Shown here piece by piece: positions 8,523 to 16,858 of a stretch of DNA of 64,000 nt (within the stretch, counting starts at the first letter, position 1; the number at the start of each line of letters is the position of its first letter). The DNA is from Actinomycetota bacterium. Its GTDB lineage: Bacteria > Actinomycetota > Acidimicrobiia > Acidimicrobiales > AC-14. Position numbers and translations under genes: made by a program. Under the pieces are notes generated by a model. The model did no database searches, had not been told where the DNA came from, and was given only the letters and a program-made list of their open reading frames with translations. The stretch spans positions 108,058-172,057 of the forward strand of contig JBFMCT010000002.1 of the NCBI GenBank assembly GCA_040754375.1, in the 5' to 3' direction.

Positions 8523-9509
8523 ATGCGCCGGACAGGGACGATCGCCGCAGGGGCGTTGGCGTTGCTCGTAGTGGCAGGGGCTGTGGTGGCAGCCACCACC
8601 GGCGACGTGAGGGAGGCCTCCGGGCCGGTCGGCGACGAGGCCACCGCCACCCGCGAGCCGGCGCTCGGGGCCGCGCCCGGCGAAGGGTCGTCGGCCGCCT
8701 TCGACGGTCGGGCCGACCTCGTGGCCCCCGACGTGGCCCGGGGCCAGGCCATCGGGGTGCCGCCCTCACCCGGGGGCACCGTCGACCCGGCCGGGCCGAG
8801 GGTCGTGCGGACCGCCGAACTGGCCATCGAGGTGGACGAGGGCCGTTTCGGGGCCGCCTTCGACCGGGTGGCGGCCATCGCCGCCTCCCACAACGGGTAC
8901 GTGACCTCGTCTTCCACGTCGTCAGCGGGTACTGACGCCAAGCTCCCCGGGGGCCCGGAGCGGGCCAACTCGGGCCACCTGACCCTGCGGGTCCCCTCGG
9001 ACCGCTTCGAGGAGGCCCGGGCCGCGCTACGCCAGGTCGGGACGGTGGGCTCCGAGTCGCTGCGGGGCGAGGACGTGGGCGGCCAACTGGTCGACTACGA
9101 CGCCCGCCTGCGCAGCCTGCAGGCCCAAGAGGAGTCGCTCCAGACGTTGGTGGGGAGGGCGACCAACGTCGGCGAGGTGATGCAGGTGCAGAGCGCCCTG
9201 TTCTCGGTACGCCAGCAGATCGAGCAGCTCCAGGCCCAGCGCAACCAGCTGGAGCAAGCCGCCAGCCTGGCCACCATCTCGGTTTCGGTGTATGAGCCCG
9301 GTGCCGGCGCCTTCGTCAGGCCCCAGCCCGAACCGGCCACGGGGCTGGCTCGCAGCTTCGAGCGGGCCGTGGACGGCTCGGTGGCCGTCGTCGGGGGGAT
9401 GATCGTCGTCGTGGGTTACCTGGCCCCCCTGGCCGTGCTCGCCCTCGTGGTGTGGGGGGTCGTGCGCCTGCGCCGGCGCCCGACGCCCCCGGTGGCGCCC
9501 GCCGCCTGA
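8523..9509 (+). CDS. DUF4349 domain membrane protein
   Basis: A 328-residue membrane-anchored protein. An N-terminal signal anchor (residues 5-25) is followed by a variable linker. The DUF4349 domain runs from about 85 to 270, beginning VVRTAELAIEVDEGRF, with a helical coiled-coil stretch (LRSLQAQEESLQTLVGRA and QQIEQLQAQRNQLEQAA). A C-terminal transmembrane helix (about 290-318) ends in basic residues. DUF4349 proteins are envelope proteins of unknown role with a fold partly shared with secretion-related periplasmic adaptors. GGGAGGT at 8508-8514 supports the ATG at 8523. It is divergent from the coiled-coil gene. Confidence 0.88.
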   Translation: MRRTGTIAAGALALLVVAGAVVAATTGDVREASGPVGDEATATREPALGAAPGEGSSAAFDGRADLVAPDVARGQAIGVPPSPGGTVDPAGPRVVRTAELAIEVDEGRFGAAFDRVAAIAASHNGYVTSSSTSSAGTDAKLPGGPERANSGHLTLRVPSDRFEEARAALRQVGTVGSESLRGEDVGGQLVDYDARLRSLQAQEESLQTLVGRATNVGEVMQVQSALFSVRQQIEQLQAQRNQLEQAASLATISVSVYEPGAGAFVRPQPEPATGLARSFERAVDGSVAVVGGMIVVVGYLAPLAVLALVVWGVVRLRRRPTPPVAPAA

Positions 9510-9558
9510 CCGCGGCCCCGCTGGCCCGGCACCGGACCACGGCCCCGCGGCCCTGGGC

Positions 9559-9564
9559 TACGGT
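9559..9564 (+). promoter_or_regulatory. -10 box TACGGT for malQ
   Basis: TACGGT ends 8 bases before the malQ ATG at 9572 and no ribosome-binding site is visible, which predicts a leaderless transcript. Confidence 0.5.
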
Positions 9565-9571
9565 CGCTCGG

Positions 9572-11458
9572 ATGTCCCAGCCCTGGGGAGTGGCCTCCGG
9601 CTACCACACCGTGGACGGCCGGTGGCAGGAGGCGCCCCCGGCCACCATGGAGGCCATCTGGGCGGCCATGGGGGCGGGGCCAGTGAGCGACGGGGCCCCC
9701 GAGGGCGCACCGCCCCCCGACGGGCCTCTGTTCGTCCACCCCGGCGAGAAGCTGGCGCTGTCCGCGCCGTCGCGGCTCACGCTGGAGGACGGGGCCCAGA
9801 TCGAGGTCGGCCCGGGTACGGGCCGCGAGGCCCCGGCCGACCTGCCCCTCGGTTACCACCGCCTGGAACGGCTGGAGGACGGCGCCCCGACCGCGGTGGT
9901 GGCCAGCCCCGGGCGATGCCCGCTGCCCGCGGGGCGGGCCTGGGGATGGGCCGTCCAGCTCTACGCCGCCCGTTCGCTCCAGAGCTGGGGTTTCGGCGAC
10001 CTGGCCGACCTCCGCCGCCTGGCCCGGTGGTCGGCCTCCGAGCTGGGGGCCGGCCTGGTGCTCGTCAACCCCTTGCACGCCGCCCTGCCGGGCACCCCCC
10101 AGGCGGCCAGCCCCTACTTCCCCAGCAGCCGGCGCTTTCGTAGCCCCCTCTACCTGCGGGTGGAAGAGGTACCCGGCGCGGCCGCAGCCGGCGCCTCGCT
10201 CGACGGGGTGGCGGCCGCCGGGCGTGCCCTCAACGCCCGCCGGCTCATCGATCGCGACGCCGTGTGGCGCCTGAAGGCCGACGCCCTGGAGCGAATCTGG
10301 ACGGCGATCGGCGGCCAGCCCGGGCCCGACTTCGAGCAGTGGTGCGATGACCAAGGCGACGGGTTGCGCGACTACGGCGCGTTCTGCGGGTTATGCGAGG
10401 AGCACGGCCGGCCGTGGACGGCGTGGCCCGCCGAGTACCGCCACCCGGGCTCGCCCGCCGTCCGGGCCTATCGCGACGCCCACCGCGACCGGGCCCGGTT
10501 CCACATGTGGCTCCAGTGGTGCCTCGACCTCCAGCTCCGAGCGGCCTCCGGCGATCTGGCCGTGGTGCACGACTTGGCGGTGGGGGTCGACGGGGCGGGT
10601 GCCGACGCATGGTTGTGGCAGGACGTGGTCGTGGCCGGAATGGCCGTGGGCGCGCCGCCCGACGACTTCAACACCCGGGGCCAGAACTGGGGGGTGCCCC
10701 CCTTCGACCCCTGGAAGCTGCGCTCGGCCGGCTACGGGCCGTGGGCCGAGACCCTCCGGGCGTCGCTGGGGCGGGGAGGGGGGGTGCGGGTCGACCACGT
10801 CATGGGCCTGTTCCGGCTGTTCTGGGTCCCCGAGGGGGCGAGCCCCACCGACGGGACCTACGTCCGCTACCCGGCCTCGGACATGCTCGACATCCTGGCC
10901 TTGGAGAGCCACCGGGCCGGGGCGTTCGTGGTCGGTGAGGACCTGGGCACGGTCGAAGACGGCGTGCGGGACGAGCTGGCGGCCCGCAACGTGCTGTCCT
11001 ACCGGCTGTTGTGGTTCGAGCCCGGCGACCCCCAGACGTGGCCCGAGAAGGCCCTGGCGGCTGTCACCACCCACGACCTGCCCACGGTGGCCGGCCTGTG
11101 GACAGGCTCGGACGCCGACGCCCAGCGCTCCATCGGCATGGACGTCAATGACGATGCCGCCGGCCAGACCCGGGACCGCCTCCGCCGGCTGGCCGCGGTC
11201 GACGACGGCGCCCGGGCCGAGGCCGTCGTCGAGGGCGCCTACCGGGCCTTGGCCCGGGCCCCGTGCCTGCTGATGACGGCCTCCCTCGACGACGCGCTGA
11301 CCGTCGAGGAGCGCCCCAACATGCCCGGCACCACCGACGCCTGGCCCAACTGGTCGATCGCCCTGCCCGAACCGCTTGAAGCCGTGGAGGACGACCCCCG
11401 CCCGGGGCGCCTCGCCGGCCTGCTCCGAGGTGACAGCCCTCCTGGTCCCGACAGCTAG
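9572..11458 (+). CDS. malQ: 4-alpha-glucanotransferase (amylomaltase)
   Basis: A 628-residue GH77 enzyme that transfers alpha-1,4-glucan segments in maltodextrin and glycogen turnover in the cytoplasm. Typical stretches are YAARSLQSWGFGDLADL, NPLHA, the nucleophile region RVDHVMGLFRLFWVP, the acid/base Glu in VVGEDLGTVED and the third carboxylate in TTHDLPT. The ATG at 9572 is chosen because MSQPWGVASGYHTVDGRW is the natural start and a -10 box lies just before it. No other glycogen genes are adjacent. It is followed after 10 bases by a hydrolase gene. Confidence 0.96.
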   Translation: MSQPWGVASGYHTVDGRWQEAPPATMEAIWAAMGAGPVSDGAPEGAPPPDGPLFVHPGEKLALSAPSRLTLEDGAQIEVGPGTGREAPADLPLGYHRLERLEDGAPTAVVASPGRCPLPAGRAWGWAVQLYAARSLQSWGFGDLADLRRLARWSASELGAGLVLVNPLHAALPGTPQAASPYFPSSRRFRSPLYLRVEEVPGAAAAGASLDGVAAAGRALNARRLIDRDAVWRLKADALERIWTAIGGQPGPDFEQWCDDQGDGLRDYGAFCGLCEEHGRPWTAWPAEYRHPGSPAVRAYRDAHRDRARFHMWLQWCLDLQLRAASGDLAVVHDLAVGVDGAGADAWLWQDVVVAGMAVGAPPDDFNTRGQNWGVPPFDPWKLRSAGYGPWAETLRASLGRGGGVRVDHVMGLFRLFWVPEGASPTDGTYVRYPASDMLDILALESHRAGAFVVGEDLGTVEDGVRDELAARNVLSYRLLWFEPGDPQTWPEKALAAVTTHDLPTVAGLWTGSDADAQRSIGMDVNDDAAGQTRDRLRRLAAVDDGARAEAVVEGAYRALARAPCLLMTASLDDALTVEERPNMPGTTDAWPNWSIALPEPLEAVEDDPRPGRLAGLLRGDSPPGPDS

Positions 11459-11468
11459 CGTCGGCCGG

Positions 11469-12152
11469 GTGCAGATCGAGGGGCTCCGGCTGTGGGTGGC
11501 GGGCACCAACGCGTGGGTGGTGGCGCCGTCGGGGCCAGGGGGCGAGTGCGTGCTCATCGACGCTCCCCCCGACCCCGAGGCCATCCTCGGGCACCTGCGC
11601 GACAAGGGCCTGAAGCTGGTGGCCGTCCTGGCCACCCACGGCCACGTCGACCACGTGGGCGGGGTGTCCGAGGTGGTGGGAGGTGTGCACCATCCTGGCC
11701 CGGTCCCCGTCCACATCCACGACGGGGACCGTCACATGCTGCTCGACCCCGTCGGGACGGGCGGCACCCTCAGCGAGCTGCTGGCCTACTCCGACCTCGA
11801 CGTGAGCCCGCCCGAGCTGGTGCTGGGCCTCGACGACGGGGAGAGGATCTCGGGGGCGGGCATGACGTTCACCGCCATCCATACGCCGGGCCACACGCGG
11901 GGGTCGACGTGCTTCTTGCTGGAGGTGGACGGTCAGGCGCCCGTGCTGTTCACGGGGGACCACCTGTTCGCCGGTTCGATCGGGCGCACCGACCTGCCCG
12001 GGGGCTCGTTCGAGCAGCTCGTCGAGTCGATGATCGCCAAGGTCCTGCCCCTGCCCGACGAGGTGCAGGTGCTGCCCGGCCACGGCGACACCACCACCTT
12101 GGGCCAGGAACGGGCCACCAACCCGTTCATCAAGGCCATGCTCCCGACCTGA
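11469..12152 (+). CDS. MBL-fold metallo-hydrolase, glyoxalase II-like
   Basis: A 227-residue metallo-beta-lactamase-fold hydrolase. The zinc motif is THGHVDHVGG (HxHxDH), followed by further ligands in HTPGHTRGS, the bridging Asp in FTGDHLFAGSIGR and the last His in LPGHGDTT. This arrangement and the short length match the glyoxalase II-like group that hydrolyses thioesters such as S-lactoyl-thiols. The exact substrate cannot be read from sequence. The GTG start at 11469 is the first start codon after the malQ stop. Confidence 0.9.
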   Translation: MQIEGLRLWVAGTNAWVVAPSGPGGECVLIDAPPDPEAILGHLRDKGLKLVAVLATHGHVDHVGGVSEVVGGVHHPGPVPVHIHDGDRHMLLDPVGTGGTLSELLAYSDLDVSPPELVLGLDDGERISGAGMTFTAIHTPGHTRGSTCFLLEVDGQAPVLFTGDHLFAGSIGRTDLPGGSFEQLVESMIAKVLPLPDEVQVLPGHGDTTTLGQERATNPFIKAMLPT

Positions 12153-12173
12153 CCCCCCCGGGGGCCGGCGGGT

Positions 12174-13205
12174 TCAGACGATCCAGCGGTTGGCCTCGCA
12201 CCAGCGGGCGTCGGCCACGATCTCGGTGGCCGGGTCGGTGTGGCGCAGCTCGAAGCCCGTCGAGGAGAGGTTGTCGAGGCTCAGGCGGTTGTTGACGTTG
12301 GCCTTGCGCATGAACCGGAAGCGCTCCCGGGTGAGCAGGATGGCGTCGGTCATGCCCCGTTCGAGCATCGACGACCACGCCTTCTGGCGCTCGTCGTAGG
12401 GGGGGCCGCAGTCGGGGTCGTCGCTGAGCTCGACCTCCATCCCGAAGTGGCCGGCCAGCACCGACGCCACGTCGTGGCTGGTCGGGTAGACGCCCGAGGC
12501 GATGTTGAAGGCCCGGCCCGGGGCACTCCCGTGACGGGCCAGGTGGACAGTGGCGCCCACCAGGTCGTCGATGTGGACGAGGCGCTGCTCCACGGGCACC
12601 GCGTGCACGGCCAGGCGGTCGAGGCCCATGAACCTCTCGATGGCCGCGTCCAAGATGGCGCTGGCCAGCAGCTTGACGGTGCCCGGGCCATGGACCGAGA
12701 CAGGGCGCAGCACGACGACGGGTAGCCCGTCGCGGCCATGGCGCCACACGACCTGCTCGGCCCCCCACTTGGCCTTGCCGTAGGAACGGCTGGGCCGGGG
12801 CTCGACCTCCTCGGGCACCGGGGAAGGGAGCTGGACGGCCTCGCCGTAGACCGACGTGCTGCTCATGTGCAGGGCGCGCTCCACCGTGTCGCTGGCGGCC
12901 ACGGCCGCAAAGAGGCGCTCGGTCGCCTCGACGTTGTTGCGGACCATCTCCTGCTCCGACGAGCGCGAGCTCGAGGCCCCGGCCAGGTGGAAGACGTGGG
13001 TCACCCCCGCCAGGAGCTTGGTCATGTCCTCGGGCCGGGCCTCGACGAGGTCGACGGGCTGGTACTCGGCGGCAGCCGGCAGGCCGGCCGGGCGGCCCCG
13101 GCGACCGGTGGCCCGCACCGACCAGCCGCCAGCCAGCAGAGCGGGCACGAGATGGGAGGCGATGAAGCCGGTGGCTCCGGTCACGAGGGCGGAGGGGGCG
13201 GTCAC
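12174..13205 (-). CDS. NAD-dependent epimerase/dehydratase (extended SDR)
   Basis: A 343-residue extended short-chain dehydrogenase/reductase. The N-terminal nucleotide-binding motif is TGATGFIASHL. The catalytic pair is the YxxxK in SYGKAKWGAEQ, preceded by the Ser-rich stretch MSSTSVYGEA. Members act on nucleotide sugars, sterols or related alcohols. A 3-beta-HSD-like or sugar epimerase role is possible, and the substrate is undetermined. The start is GTG. It is divergent from arsC, whose -10 box lies within 12 bases of this start codon. Confidence 0.9.
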   Translation of the reverse strand: MTAPSALVTGATGFIASHLVPALLAGGWSVRATGRRGRPAGLPAAAEYQPVDLVEARPEDMTKLLAGVTHVFHLAGASSSRSSEQEMVRNNVEATERLFAAVAASDTVERALHMSSTSVYGEAVQLPSPVPEEVEPRPSRSYGKAKWGAEQVVWRHGRDGLPVVVLRPVSVHGPGTVKLLASAILDAAIERFMGLDRLAVHAVPVEQRLVHIDDLVGATVHLARHGSAPGRAFNIASGVYPTSHDVASVLAGHFGMEVELSDDPDCGPPYDERQKAWSSMLERGMTDAILLTRERFRFMRKANVNNRLSLDNLSSTGFELRHTDPATEIVADARWCEANRWIV

Positions 13206-13211
13206 GGCCCG

Positions 13212-13217
13212 TACAGT
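13212..13217 (+). promoter_or_regulatory. -10 box TACAGT for the arsC-like gene
   Basis: TACAGT ends 8 bases before the ATG at 13225, with no Shine-Dalgarno sequence, so the transcript is predicted to be leaderless. Confidence 0.5.
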
Positions 13218-13224
13218 GGCACCG

Positions 13225-13584
13225 ATGGACGTCTCGGTCTACTTCAACCCCGCGTGCTCGAACTGCCGCACGGCCGAGGGCCTGCTGCGGGAGCGGGGGA
13301 TCGACGCCGACTATGTGCGCTACCTCGAGCAGGCCCCCTCCCGCGCCCAGCTGGAGGAGGTCCTGGCCAAGCTGGGCACCGACGACCCCAGGGACATCGT
13401 CCGTACCAAGGAGCCCGTCTACGCCGAGCTGGGGCTGGACGGGGCCGACCGCGAAACGCTGCTCGAAGCTCTCGTGGCCCACCCTGTGCTCATCCAGCGG
13501 CCGATCGTCGTGGTCGGGGACCGGGCCGTTGTCGCCCGCCCGGCCGAACGCCTCCTCGAGCTGCTCGACCCGCCCGCGGGCTGA
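13225..13584 (+). CDS. ArsC-family arsenate reductase
   Basis: A 119-residue thioredoxin-fold protein of the glutaredoxin-dependent ArsC family. It opens with FNPACSNCRTAEGLLRERG, where the first Cys is the expected catalytic residue. It also has RTKEPVYAELGL and HPVLIQRPIVVVGDRAVVARP, with the conserved Arg residues that bind arsenate in E. coli ArsC. Arsenate reduction is the family assignment. No arsB, acr3 or arsR lies nearby, so a house-cleaning or Spx-like redox role cannot be excluded. A protein kinase gene follows 43 bases downstream. Confidence 0.88.
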   Translation: MDVSVYFNPACSNCRTAEGLLRERGIDADYVRYLEQAPSRAQLEEVLAKLGTDDPRDIVRTKEPVYAELGLDGADRETLLEALVAHPVLIQRPIVVVGDRAVVARPAERLLELLDPPAG

Positions 13585-13627
13585 TGGGCCCGGGGTTCGT
13601 CACGGCCCTCGTCGGGTAGGACGGCCC

Positions 13628-15295
13628 ATGGTGCAGACGACCCCGCACGAGACCACCAGCGCGACCTCCCCGGTCAGCTCCGGGTCGGTCGTGGCCGGCC
13701 GGTACCGGCTAGGGGGCCTGCTGGGCCGCGGTGGCATGGCCGACGTGTTCGATGCCGTGGACCTGCGCCTCGACCGGGCAGTGGCCGTGAAAGTGCTCAG
13801 GCCCGAGCTGGCCGCCCGCCACGACGTGCGGACCCGTTTCGAGGCCGAGGCCAGGGCCGCGGCCGGCCTCTCCCACCCCAACGCCGTGGCTGTGTACGAC
13901 ACCGGCGAGCACCACGGCGCCCCCTTCCTGGTCATGGAGCGGCTGCCGGGCGAGACCCTGGCCGACCGCCTGGCCCTCGGGCCGGTCGATGCCCAGTGGC
14001 TGCGCACGGCGGCCGTGGGTCTGCTCGGGGCGCTGGGGGCGGCGCACCGCAAGGGGATCGTGCACCGGGACGTGAAGCCCGGCAACATCCTGATCGCGTC
14101 CGACGGCACGGCCAAGATCGGCGACTTCGGGATCGCCAAGAGCGCGGGCACGGGCGACGGGGCCGGGCAGGACCAGGCCGCGCTGGACCTGACCCAGACG
14201 GACCAGCTGCTCGGCACCCCGGCGTATGTGGCCCCCGAGCGGCTCGAAGGGCGCACGGCCACGCCCCGGTCGGACCTGTGGGCCCTGGGAGTGGTGCTCT
14301 ACGAGGCGCTGTCGGGTGAGAAACCTTTCCAGGGCGACAACCCGCTGGACGTGGCCCAGGCCATCGGTTCGGGGGCCCACGTGCCGCTGGGCGAGCGCTG
14401 CCCCGACGCCCCGCCCGACCTCGTCGCGGTGGTCGAGTCCGCCATGTCACGGGTGCCCGGCGGCCGGCCCGCCTCCGCCCAGGCCATGGCGTCGGGCCTG
14501 TCCGTTCACGTGGCCGACCCGACCGTCGACGAGAGGATCGGCCAGGGGACCGGCGTAGGTACAGGCGAAGGGATCGGCGAAGCGATGGCTGGGGGGACCA
14601 TGGTCCTGCCCGTCGTGGCCGGTCCTGTCGAGGGGCCGACTGGGCGGGCGGTCACGGCCGCCCCTGAGGCCCGCCGGACGAGCCGCCGGGGAGGCCCACC
14701 CCCCCGCCGGGGACCGCGGCCCGTGCGGGTCGCCCCGTTCAGCACGTGGCCCCGGCTCCTGTGGCTGAGCCTGGCCCTGCTGGTCGTCGTGCTCGCGCTG
14801 GTGGCCCGAGGGGCCGAGCAGCCGGTCGCCGCCCCCGGCGGCGGGGCGACGGCCGGGGAGGAGATCGCGGTCGAGGCCACACCCGCACAGCGCCTGGCCG
14901 CCGCCCTGCGGGACCTGGCCAGCCGGCTCGACAACCCCAACGACGGGCCGAGGGCCGAGGAGCTGGGGTCGTTGCTCGACAGACTGGCCGGCCGGGTCGA
15001 GTCCTCGGATGCCGGTCAGGGTGGGGAGGCCACCAACCTGATCATCCGGGTCGCCACCTGGTACCAGTCGGGCCAACTGGGAAGCGTGGCCACCGCCCAG
15101 GCCCTCGACCTGCTGCGCCAGGTCCCGGGCGTCGACTCCCAAGTGGCCGTGCCCACGACGGTGGCCACGACGGTCCCTCCGTCGCCGGCCACCGTCGAGC
15201 CCGCCCCTTCGGGGCGGCCCGACGACGTCCCGGGCCGGGGCCAGGGCAACGGCCGGGGCCGCTCGGGCGACCGGGACCGTGACGACGACGACTGA
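13628..15295 (+). CDS. membrane-anchored serine/threonine protein kinase
   Basis: A 555-residue Hanks-type kinase. The N-terminal catalytic domain (residues 20-290) has the glycine loop LGRGGMADV, the ATP-binding Lys in VAVKVL, the catalytic loop VHRDVKPGNIL, the Mg-binding DFG in IGDFGIAKS and the P+1 region YVAPERLEG. A Gly/Arg-rich juxtamembrane linker leads to one transmembrane helix (LLWLSLALLVVVLALVA). The extracellular part is about 170 residues, ends in a Pro/Thr then Arg/Asp-rich tail, and contains no PASTA repeats. The ligand and targets are therefore unknown. TAGGAC at 13617-13622 is a weak -10 candidate. Confidence 0.94.
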   Translation: MVQTTPHETTSATSPVSSGSVVAGRYRLGGLLGRGGMADVFDAVDLRLDRAVAVKVLRPELAARHDVRTRFEAEARAAAGLSHPNAVAVYDTGEHHGAPFLVMERLPGETLADRLALGPVDAQWLRTAAVGLLGALGAAHRKGIVHRDVKPGNILIASDGTAKIGDFGIAKSAGTGDGAGQDQAALDLTQTDQLLGTPAYVAPERLEGRTATPRSDLWALGVVLYEALSGEKPFQGDNPLDVAQAIGSGAHVPLGERCPDAPPDLVAVVESAMSRVPGGRPASAQAMASGLSVHVADPTVDERIGQGTGVGTGEGIGEAMAGGTMVLPVVAGPVEGPTGRAVTAAPEARRTSRRGGPPPRRGPRPVRVAPFSTWPRLLWLSLALLVVVLALVARGAEQPVAAPGGGATAGEEIAVEATPAQRLAAALRDLASRLDNPNDGPRAEELGSLLDRLAGRVESSDAGQGGEATNLIIRVATWYQSGQLGSVATAQALDLLRQVPGVDSQVAVPTTVATTVPPSPATVEPAPSGRPDDVPGRGQGNGRGRSGDRDRDDDD

Positions 15296-15333
15296 GCTGC
15301 GGGGCTGATCAACGGCGGCCGGCAGCCTGCCGG

Positions 15334-16758
15334 TCACCGCTCCTTGCGGACCAGCCAGCGGAGCCGCTTGGCCCCTTCGAAGGCGGCCTCGGCCGCCAGC
15401 TGTCCCGTGCTGGTCGACAGCGTCGGGTAGACGTGGATGAGGCTGGCTACCTCGGCCAGCTTGAGGCCCTGGTTGATGGCCAGGGCCAGCTCGTGGATCA
15501 TCTCGCCGGCCGCCGGGGCCAGGATGTGGGCGCCCACCAGCTTGCCCTTGGCCGTCACCAGCACGATGGCCCCGTCGGTAGCTGAGTCGGCCCGGGCCCG
15601 GTCCGAGTGGGCCAGGTCCATGCGGTAGACCTCCACGTCGTCGCCGTGGCGCTTCTCGGCCTCGGCCACGGTCTCGCCCGCGTGGGCCAGCTCGGGATCG
15701 GTGAACGTGCACCACGGCACGAAGTCGGTGACCCGGCCCTTCCCCGGGAAGAAGGCGTCGCGCACGGCCCGCACGGCCTCGTAGCCGGCCGAGTGGGTGA
15801 ACAGGTAGCGACCGGCCAGGTCGCCGCTGGCGTAGACCGACGGCACCGACGTCCGCATGCGTTCGTCTACCTCCACCCCCCGCTTGGTGACCTTCACCCC
15901 GAGCTCGTCCAGCCCCAGTCCCTCGACGTTGGGGCGCCGCCCGGCGGCCACCAGCAGTTCCTCGCCCTCCCACCGGGCCGGTTCGCCGTCCTCGCTGCCG
16001 TGCACGATCTTGCGCCCGCCCGAGACCGTCACCCGTTCGGTGTCGACGTTGAGGCGCAGGTCGACCCCCTCGTTGCGGAGCTTGCGGGTGAGCAGCTCGA
16101 CCAGGGCGGGCTCGTCGCGGCCCAAGATGGCGGGCCCTTTCTGGAGGACGGTCGTGGGAATGCCCAAGCGGGTCAAGGCTTGGGCCATCTCGATGGAGAT
16201 GGGCCCGCCCCCGATGACGACCATGGTGCGGGGGGCGCGCTCGATCTCGAAGAGGTTCTCGCTGGTGAGAAAGCCCGCCTCTCGCAGGCCGTCGATGGGC
16301 GGCACGGCCGGCCGGCTCCCGGTGCACAGCAGGATGAACCGGGTCTCGAGCTCCCGGGCTTCGTCGCCGTCGCCCGACGGGGTGACCAGGACGGTATTGG
16401 GCCCTGTCAAGCGGGCATTGCCGAAGACGACCTCGACCCCGAGCGCCTCGAAGCGCTCGACGTTGTCGTCGGTGGCCGCGATCTGCTGCTGGACCGAACG
16501 CACCCGGGCCCATACCCGGGCGGTGTCGATCTCGGGCTCCACCGGCTCCAGCCCGTACTGGTCGGCCACCCTCATGGTGTGGGCCGCCTTGGCCGAGGCG
16601 AGCAGGGCCTTGCTGGGGACGCACCCCGTCCACAGGCAGTCGCCGCCCACCCTCGAACGCTCGACGACCGCCACCCGCAGCCCGATCGTGGACGCGAACT
16701 CGGCACCGATCATGCCTCCCGAGCCCATCCCGACGATCACCAGGTCGTAGCGCGCCAC
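15334..16758 (-). CDS. FAD-dependent pyridine nucleotide-disulfide oxidoreductase
   Basis: A 474-residue flavoprotein disulfide reductase of the mercuric reductase/dihydrolipoamide dehydrogenase family. It has the FAD motif DLVIVGMGSGGMIGAEFA, the redox-active pair in GGDCLWTGCVPSKALL, the NAD(P)-binding motif VVIGGGPISIEMAQ, the second FAD motif VYASGDLAGRYL and the C-terminal dimer motif HVYPTLSTSTGQ. There is no N-terminal heavy-metal domain and no vicinal Cys pair at the C-terminus, so mercury reduction is unlikely. A mycothione, dihydrolipoamide or other thiol substrate is possible. The GTG at 16758 follows GGGGAGG at a good spacing. Confidence 0.92.
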   Translation of the reverse strand: MARYDLVIVGMGSGGMIGAEFASTIGLRVAVVERSRVGGDCLWTGCVPSKALLASAKAAHTMRVADQYGLEPVEPEIDTARVWARVRSVQQQIAATDDNVERFEALGVEVVFGNARLTGPNTVLVTPSGDGDEARELETRFILLCTGSRPAVPPIDGLREAGFLTSENLFEIERAPRTMVVIGGGPISIEMAQALTRLGIPTTVLQKGPAILGRDEPALVELLTRKLRNEGVDLRLNVDTERVTVSGGRKIVHGSEDGEPARWEGEELLVAAGRRPNVEGLGLDELGVKVTKRGVEVDERMRTSVPSVYASGDLAGRYLFTHSAGYEAVRAVRDAFFPGKGRVTDFVPWCTFTDPELAHAGETVAEAEKRHGDDVEVYRMDLAHSDRARADSATDGAIVLVTAKGKLVGAHILAPAAGEMIHELALAINQGLKLAEVASLIHVYPTLSTSTGQLAAEAAFEGAKRLRWLVRKER

Positions 16759-16846
16759 GTAGCCTCCCCGGCAGGCCTTCCCCCCATGGTGGCCCGGCCG
16801 CGTGACCGACTCTATGGCCCGCCGGGCCGTAGGGGGCTGCGGCCAA

Positions 16847-16852
16847 TACCAT
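16847..16852 (+). promoter_or_regulatory. -10 box TACCAT
   Basis: TACCAT ends 7 bases before the GTG at 16859. This supports that start and suggests a leaderless transcript. Confidence 0.45.
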
Positions 16853-16858
16853 CGCCGT

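Noticed and set aside
15334..16758. Mercuric reductase
   Set aside because: There is no N-terminal metal-binding domain, no C-terminal Cys pair and no mer genes, so only the general disulfide-reductase family is claimed.
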